A DNA stretch of 64,000 nt from positions 744,001 to 808,000 of the forward strand of contig NZ_JMJJ01000004.1 of NCBI RefSeq assembly GCF_000710035.2, written 5' to 3'. Each line of letters begins with the position of its first letter. Within the stretch, counting starts at the first letter, position 1. The translations under genes and the position numbers were made by a program. The stretch comes from Pantoea ananatis LMG 2665 (lineage in GTDB: Bacteria > Pseudomonadota > Gammaproteobacteria > Enterobacterales > Enterobacteriaceae). The notes under the pieces are model-generated. The model worked only from the letters and a program-made list of their open reading frames with translations, had not been told where the DNA came from and searched no databases. Positions 56,022 through 64,000 of the stretch are shown piece by piece.

Positions 56022-57935
56022 ATGTACAGTAAATTATCGGTCCTTTTTAATGAAATGCTTGACCAGGATTTTCATACAGCACGCGATTTGGCGGGTCGGC
56101 TGAATGTGAGTGAAAAAACGGTGCGGACCCGGTTAAAAGCGTTAAATGACATCCTGACTTCGCGCGGTGCCTCAATACATTCCAAATCCAGCATGGGCTA
56201 TCAGCTGGTGGTTTATAACCAGGAAGACTTTCAAAGCCTGACAACCTCGCTGGAAAAAGGCAGCAACGCACAGCGGCCGACCAATTCAAATGAAAGAGTG
56301 ATTTTTATTCTGGCTAATCTGCTGAGCCGCGAGAACTATATTAAATTAGATGACCTGTGTGAAACCTGTTACGTTTCCCGCAATACGATGACTGCGGACC
56401 TGAAAAAAGTCGAGGACATCCTTCATCTGCATCAACTCATACTCGACCGTCGGCCTAACTATGGTATTGCAGTTCAGGGAAATGAATTTGATAAACGTAC
56501 TTGTATAGCCAATAACCTTATCCGGTTTAATCATTTTATGAATGTAGAGGGGGAGAAAGAGCAGGGATTGAAGATAATCGGTAAAATTGTTTTATCCGTG
56601 CTGCACCGCTGTGGCTTAAGCATCTCCGAAGTCTCACTGGAAAATCTGGTTTCACATGTTTTTATTGCGGTGTACCGAACAAAGCACGGTCATGCCGTTT
56701 CCATCGATCACCAAAGAATAGGCATGTTGGTCAAGCCTGAGGTTATTGAGGCGACAGGGCTGATCGTGCAACAGGTTGAGGAAGCGCTAAGCCTCCCGCT
56801 GAATCAAAACGAATTTTCTTATATTGCCCTGCACATGGGCGCCAAGCTCTCTTCCACACCAGGTAAAAAATCCGGCGTCAATATCGTTATCTCGCGCAAG
56901 ATCGACGAGTTGACCGGGCGAATGCTGGAAATTCTGCTCAAGAGTTTCAACATCGATTTCATGGATAACCTTGAGCTGCGCATGTCGTTAAATCAACATC
57001 TGGTTCCGCTGGACATCCGCATGCAGTTCGACATTCCACTCAGTAATCCACTGCTGCATGAAATTAAAAAAGAATATGCCTTTGCCTATACTCTGGCGGC
57101 CACAGCCTGTATTGCACTGTCTGAACATTATGCCACCCGGATTCCTGACGATGAAATTGCTTATTTTGCCATCATCTTTGAACTGGCGCGGATGAAAAAA
57201 GATAAAAAAATAGAGAAGAAAAATATCATCATCGTATGTGCGTCGGGAAAAGGCACAACGCAGTTATTCATGTATAAATACAGACAGGCGTTTGGAAACT
57301 ATGTAGAGCACATTTATGAATGTACCGCCTGGGAACTGGGGAGCTTTGACTTTGCCGGCAAGAACATTGATTACATTTTCACAACGGTTCCCGTGAATAC
57401 AGAGGTGCCAGTGCCCGTCTTCGAAGTCACACAATTTCTTGAAAGCAAAGATATCGCAACCTGCAGTGAAGTATTTGAAAGCAATAATCATGTTTTTTTA
57501 TATAAATACTATCGACCCGAACTTTTTTTGACCAATATCAGCGCATCTACAAAAGAAGAGGTGCTGAGGATATTGTGCCAGCACACGGAAAAAACCTTTC
57601 CGCTGCCCGCCGGCTTTTACGATGCGGTGATGAAAAGGGAAGCATTAGGGCAAACCGACTTTGGTAATCTTGTGGCCATTCCGCATCCCTTCCAGGTGAT
57701 GACGCCAAATAGCTTTGTCGCCATCGGAATATTAGATCGCCCGGTATGGTGGGGCCACAACGATGTACAGGTAGTATTCCTTGTCTCGATTTCTGCCGAT
57801 GAAGACAGCGACGTCGGCCATTTTTATCAACTGACAACAAAGTTGCTGTTTGATTCTGCCGCGATACAACAACTGCTTAATAACCCAACCTTTGACGTCA
57901 TCATGGATCTGCTTAAAGGAAGTGACGCGCTGTAA
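56022..57935 (+). CDS. PRD-containing PTS regulator (BglG/LicR/MtlR-type activator)
   Basis: A 637-residue DNA-binding activator controlled by PTS phosphorylation. N-terminal HTH (DFHTARDLAGRLNVSEKTVRTRL), second HTH (KLDDLCETCYVSRNTMTADLKKV), PRD1 and PRD2 (about 180-400, with YIALHMGAKL and LSEHYATRIPDDEIAYFAIIFE). An EIIB-like domain follows (NIIIVCASGKGTTQLFMYKY), and an EIIA-like domain near 500-637 with its active His in GNLVAIPHPFQ. It heads the PTS/uid locus on the same strand and almost certainly regulates it. AAAGGGG precedes ATG 56022. Confidence 0.93.
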   Translation: MYSKLSVLFNEMLDQDFHTARDLAGRLNVSEKTVRTRLKALNDILTSRGASIHSKSSMGYQLVVYNQEDFQSLTTSLEKGSNAQRPTNSNERVIFILANLLSRENYIKLDDLCETCYVSRNTMTADLKKVEDILHLHQLILDRRPNYGIAVQGNEFDKRTCIANNLIRFNHFMNVEGEKEQGLKIIGKIVLSVLHRCGLSISEVSLENLVSHVFIAVYRTKHGHAVSIDHQRIGMLVKPEVIEATGLIVQQVEEALSLPLNQNEFSYIALHMGAKLSSTPGKKSGVNIVISRKIDELTGRMLEILLKSFNIDFMDNLELRMSLNQHLVPLDIRMQFDIPLSNPLLHEIKKEYAFAYTLAATACIALSEHYATRIPDDEIAYFAIIFELARMKKDKKIEKKNIIIVCASGKGTTQLFMYKYRQAFGNYVEHIYECTAWELGSFDFAGKNIDYIFTTVPVNTEVPVPVFEVTQFLESKDIATCSEVFESNNHVFLYKYYRPELFLTNISASTKEEVLRILCQHTEKTFPLPAGFYDAVMKREALGQTDFGNLVAIPHPFQVMTPNSFVAIGILDRPVWWGHNDVQVVFLVSISADEDSDVGHFYQLTTKLLFDSAAIQQLLNNPTFDVIMDLLKGSDAL

Positions 57936-58043
57936 GCGACAGGCAAAATTTACCATGTTCAATATGGTAAATTTCCCGCTGGAGAGAGAAAAGGGTGAGG
58001 ATTAAGATGAACGTAAATCATCAGAAAACGGAGCGGTAACGTG

Positions 58044-58364
58044 ATGGAAATTAGTCTTGAGGATATTATCACTGAGTTAGTTGTCAACGGCGGCAGCGCG
58101 AAAAGTAAAGCCATGCAGGCCATTAAAGCGGCCAGATTGGGCGATTTTGAAATGGCAGAATTGCGGATAAAAGAAGCCAGTGAATTTTTACAGAAGGCTC
58201 ACCATTTTCAGACGGAAATGATTCAGGCGGAGGCTCGTGAAGAGAACCCCTGTGCCGTTTCACTTATTATGGTCCACGGTCAGGATCATTTAATCAGTGC
58301 GATGACAACACGAGATATCGCCATCGAAATGATTGAAATGTATAAACTCATCCACAATAAATAG
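58044..58364 (+). CDS. PTS lactose/cellobiose-type enzyme IIA
   Basis: Cytoplasmic phosphocarrier of 106 residues, all-helical Lac-family IIA. The phosphorylated His is in SLIMVHGQDHLISAM; the helices LEDIITELVVNGGSAKSKAMQAI and FLQKAHHFQTEMI match ChbA/CelC. A GTG at 58041 is an equally possible start (GGAG seven bases upstream). First of three PTS genes, 108 bases after the activator. Confidence 0.92.
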   Translation: MEISLEDIITELVVNGGSAKSKAMQAIKAARLGDFEMAELRIKEASEFLQKAHHFQTEMIQAEAREENPCAVSLIMVHGQDHLISAMTTRDIAIEMIEMYKLIHNK

Positions 58365-58380
58365 CGATAAGGAAATACAT

Positions 58381-58686
58381 ATGATCTACATCACATTAGT
58401 TTGCGCGGCTGGAATGTCCACCTCTATGTTGATGGCAAAAATGCAGCAAAGTGCCAAACAGCGTCAAATCGACGTGAGCATTATTGCGATGCCAGAAGAA
58501 AAATTCAAAACGCATAACGGAAAGACAGACGTACTTCTTCTCGGGCCACAAATATCCTATCTGGAAGATGACCTGCGCGAAAAGTATGAACCTCAGGGCA
58601 TTAGCGTCGCCGTGGTCGATATGGTGGACTACGGAATGATGAATGGTGAAAAAGTCCTGGCAGACGCGATCGCTTTATTAAAGTAA
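58381..58686 (+). CDS. PTS lactose/cellobiose-type enzyme IIB
   Basis: Cytoplasmic phosphocarrier of 101 residues. The phosphocysteine is Cys8 in TLVCAAGMSTSMLMAKM; DVLLLGPQISYLEDDL follows as in CelA/ChbB. ATG 58381 has AAGGA seven bases upstream. It lies 16 bases after the IIA gene. Confidence 0.93.
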   Translation: MIYITLVCAAGMSTSMLMAKMQQSAKQRQIDVSIIAMPEEKFKTHNGKTDVLLLGPQISYLEDDLREKYEPQGISVAVVDMVDYGMMNGEKVLADAIALLK

Positions 58687-58739
58687 ACCACGAATAAAAC
58701 ATCAGGTGCATAGCCAAATAAATTTGGCAGGGGATCATT

Positions 58740-60017
58740 ATGCCTAAATTTGACCGAAAGACGATAACCAATAAAATTAATCCTGTAGTTAATACCATTC
58801 AGAGCAGTAAACTGGTAAACGGCATTACAGGCGGCATGATGAGTGCCATGCCGATAACGATACTGGGTGCATTTGCCGCATTGTTCCTGAATTTACCCGT
58901 TCCGGCCTATAGCGCCTTTATTGCCAGTGTAGGGATTGCCACCGCACTGAAAACGATCATTATGTTCACCACCAACTTCCTTGCTGTGATATTCGGGGTC
59001 GCGATAGCGGGAAGTTATGCCAGGCAACATGACGAAGATGCGTTATTCTGTGGAATCCTGGCGTTGCTGAATTTCTTCATCGTGACGCCGGTGGCCTTCG
59101 CCGAAACCGGCATGCCCATTATTCCTATGCAATGGTTAGGTGGAACGGGCATATTTACCGCCATTGTGGTCAGCTTGCTTTCAACCCGGGTCTACGTTTT
59201 TATTAAACAAAGAGGGTTTACTATTAAGATGCCTGCCAGCGTGCCGCCGGTGGTGTCCAGCAGTTTTAGTAGCCTGATCCCTGGTTTCGTCTCATTAATT
59301 TTGTTTGCTGCCGTGTCGGTCATTTTTACGGCCACGCCGTTCAAAAACATGCATCAGTTTATCTATACCTTCCTGCAAATTCCGCTTCAGGGCATGGGAG
59401 GAAATATTGTCTCCATCATTCTGCTCTGGACGCTGGCGCAGCTGCTGTGGTTTGTCGGGATCCACGGCACCATGGTCATCTACTCCGTCGTGCTGCCAAT
59501 TTTTACCGCGATGGATGCAATGCAACTGGCCGCGTACTCTGCCGGTGAGTCATTGCCGAACATCACCGGGCGGGCCTTTGTCAGCACCTATACCATGTCG
59601 GCCAGTGCGATTGGTCTGACGTTACTCATGCTGTTTTTTGCCCGAAGCCAGCAATATAAAACCCTGGGCAAACTCACTACGGTTCCCGCGCTGTTTGGCA
59701 TCAGTGAACCCCTGGTGTTTGGCACACCGATGGTATTTAACTTCCGTTTTGCTATTCCCTTTATCTTTATGAACGCCATCAGCCTGGTCATTGCCTATGT
59801 AGCAACCTATATCGGTCTTGTGCCTCGCGTTGCCGGGATTACACCAATCACGGGCATGCCCATTATCTTAAGCGGCATTATGGAAGGCAGCTGGAAGATT
59901 GCGGTATTACAGGTTGCGCTGGTCGCGGTGCAGATAATTGTCTGGTATCCCTTTTTCAAAAGGGCAGATACAGCGTCTTATATGCTGGAAAAAGAGGGCG
60001 CAGGCAAACCGGTTTAA
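58740..60017 (+). CDS. PTS lactose/cellobiose-type enzyme IIC
   Basis: Membrane permease of 425 residues with about ten membrane segments. Family landmarks: LVNGITGGMMSAMPITILGAF near the N-terminus, LLWFVGIHGTMVIYSVV in the middle and PALFGISEPLVFGTPMVFN, the substrate loop. Specificity cannot be read off, but the family transports beta-linked disaccharides. Followed after 158 bases by the porin gene. Confidence 0.93.
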   Translation: MPKFDRKTITNKINPVVNTIQSSKLVNGITGGMMSAMPITILGAFAALFLNLPVPAYSAFIASVGIATALKTIIMFTTNFLAVIFGVAIAGSYARQHDEDALFCGILALLNFFIVTPVAFAETGMPIIPMQWLGGTGIFTAIVVSLLSTRVYVFIKQRGFTIKMPASVPPVVSSSFSSLIPGFVSLILFAAVSVIFTATPFKNMHQFIYTFLQIPLQGMGGNIVSIILLWTLAQLLWFVGIHGTMVIYSVVLPIFTAMDAMQLAAYSAGESLPNITGRAFVSTYTMSASAIGLTLLMLFFARSQQYKTLGKLTTVPALFGISEPLVFGTPMVFNFRFAIPFIFMNAISLVIAYVATYIGLVPRVAGITPITGMPIILSGIMEGSWKIAVLQVALVAVQIIVWYPFFKRADTASYMLEKEGAGKPV

Positions 60018-60175
60018 TGCGTACGCACATTTTGCCTGATAAATAAGATTCTGAGGGTGGTTGTCTGCTGAGGCTGCCCGGTGTAAACAGAACAGAAAAA
60101 TAAACGGGAGTAACCTGCCGATATAATTTAATTAATAACATAACCCTACCTCTGCTCTCTAAAAAGAAAATGATT

Positions 60176-63248
<3,073 letters not shown>

Positions 63249-63741
63249 GCGCCGCGCGTAATAATCCGGATGCGCGAGAGTGCATCCGGGCAAGTTACAG
63301 GTGAGGGAGGTAACAGGGAAGGTAACGGATGAAAAAGCCTTAGCCGTAACCCACAAGCCTTTTACTTTCGGTTACGGGACGCGGTGGCTGAAACAGACGC
63401 GAATGCCGGCTCCTGTGATAAACGGGCGCAGGTTAAAAACGATGGCTTTATCCGACGCATCTTCAGCTGAACATTCTGTGCCTCGACTGTGCGGCGGGGA
63501 CAGGTATTCGGGTGTGCGACCTGTAATTAAAAAGGGCCGGTGTTTTACCCGGATAAAATTTGACTTCTCTGACCGAATATCACATTGGCCTTTGACGCCG
63601 CAGATTAACACCTCCCGATTTTACGTTGCCCGTTGCCTTAAATAACGAAATCACGTCTACTGATCCGGAATAATACATTGGCGTGCCGTTTCTCGCCCAC
63701 GCACCTAACTGTCAGCGAAGCGCAACAATAAGGCCTGAAAA
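63249..63741. other. Intergenic stretch after uidA
   Basis: Holds a hairpin CCGGATGC / GCATCCGG (63266-63289) 18 bases after uidA that may end the operon, although no T-run follows. Open frames in the rest have no ribosome site or motif and are not called. Confidence 0.45.
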
Positions 63742-64000
63742 ATGAAAATGGAAAATATCCCTTTCGGGATAACAGACTGGGCACAGATAGAGGCAGAACG
63801 GCATCCGGGTGATAGCGGGTTTGCGCTCTGGCGCGTGGCAAAGTTTGGCGATATCAGAGTCAGAATGGTTGAGTATTCCCCCGGCTACGTGGCCGATCAC
63901 TGGTGTATAAAAGGGCATATTCTTCTGTGCCTGAAAGGCGAAATGGTCACAGAGCTGGACGATGGACGCACGTTTGTATTAACGCCGGGCGTGAGTTATC
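63742..64000 (+). CDS. DHCW-motif-type cupin-fold protein, 3' end cut by window
   Basis: The first 86 residues of a small cupin-like protein, starting KMENIPFGITDWAQIEAERHP. The sequence RVRMVEYSPGYVADHWCIKG and HILLCLKGEMVTELDDGR follows the small single-domain family named for its Asp-His-Cys-Trp motif (here in the order DHWC). AAGG lies 8 bases before ATG 63742. Role unknown; the C-terminus lies outside. Confidence 0.75.
   Translation, partial: MKMENIPFGITDWAQIEAERHPGDSGFALWRVAKFGDIRVRMVEYSPGYVADHWCIKGHILLCLKGEMVTELDDGRTFVLTPGVSY

Noticed and set aside
63280-63645. Open frame of 121 codons after uidA
   Set aside because: Odd composition, no ribosome site, no recognisable domain, and overlapped by an equal minus-strand frame.

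Overview
The window reads as chromosome of an enterobacterium (Enterobacterales, GC about 55%). The left end has E. coli-like neighbours at E. coli-like lengths: ycgR, a ymgE-type gene and treA, then ghrA-ycdX-ycdY. A Pantoea/Erwinia-type host is my inference from the mix of accessory loci; nothing in the sequence proves the genus. No tRNA, rRNA or CRISPR array was seen.

Region 1 (1-30 kb) is mostly intact chromosomal genes. It starts with a truncated FGGY kinase, an MscS channel, ycgR with a textbook sigma-28 promoter, a YmgE-type stress protein, periplasmic trehalase and ghrA-ycdX-ycdY. A CoA transferase, a DMT exporter, a class I glutamine amidotransferase, a methyltransferase, an aldehyde dehydrogenase and a Tat-exported bicupin oxalate decarboxylase follow. 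Then come an ASCH/DUF4440 fusion next to a strong G-quadruplex motif, an HSL-type esterase, and a bgl operon (antiterminator, PTS IIBCA, 6-phospho-beta-glucosidase) with two RAT-like antiterminator sites. A LysR gene divergent from dabB-dabA (inorganic carbon uptake) and a nemA-arsR pair with an operator lying on its promoter close the region.

Region 2 (30-51 kb) is an accessory region. It holds GNAT acetyltransferases, a tyrosine recombinase, a sigma-28-type chemoreceptor, a lactonase/MFS pair, a DJ-1 protein, a DapA-type aldolase, a ferrichrome-type TonB receptor, an AraC regulator, an amidase with a divergent TetR regulator, and several gene remnants. One deletion scar fuses the 3' ends of a divergent dehydratase/lysR pair. 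A dispersed two-hairpin repeat occurs at about a dozen sites here and was not seen in the flanking regions. All left-hand copies point one way and all right-hand copies the other.

Region 3 (51-64 kb) has a yceI gene facing an operon of cytochrome b561, a TPR protein, an ECF sigma factor and its anti-sigma factor, then a D-2-hydroxyacid dehydrogenase. It ends with an unusual locus: a PRD activator, lactose/cellobiose-type PTS IIA, IIB and IIC, a UidC-type outer membrane porin and UidA beta-glucuronidase. Glucuronic acid has no C6 hydroxyl to phosphorylate, so pairing a PTS with a glucuronidase suggests a disaccharide substrate carrying its phosphate on the other sugar. A partial cupin gene runs off the right end.
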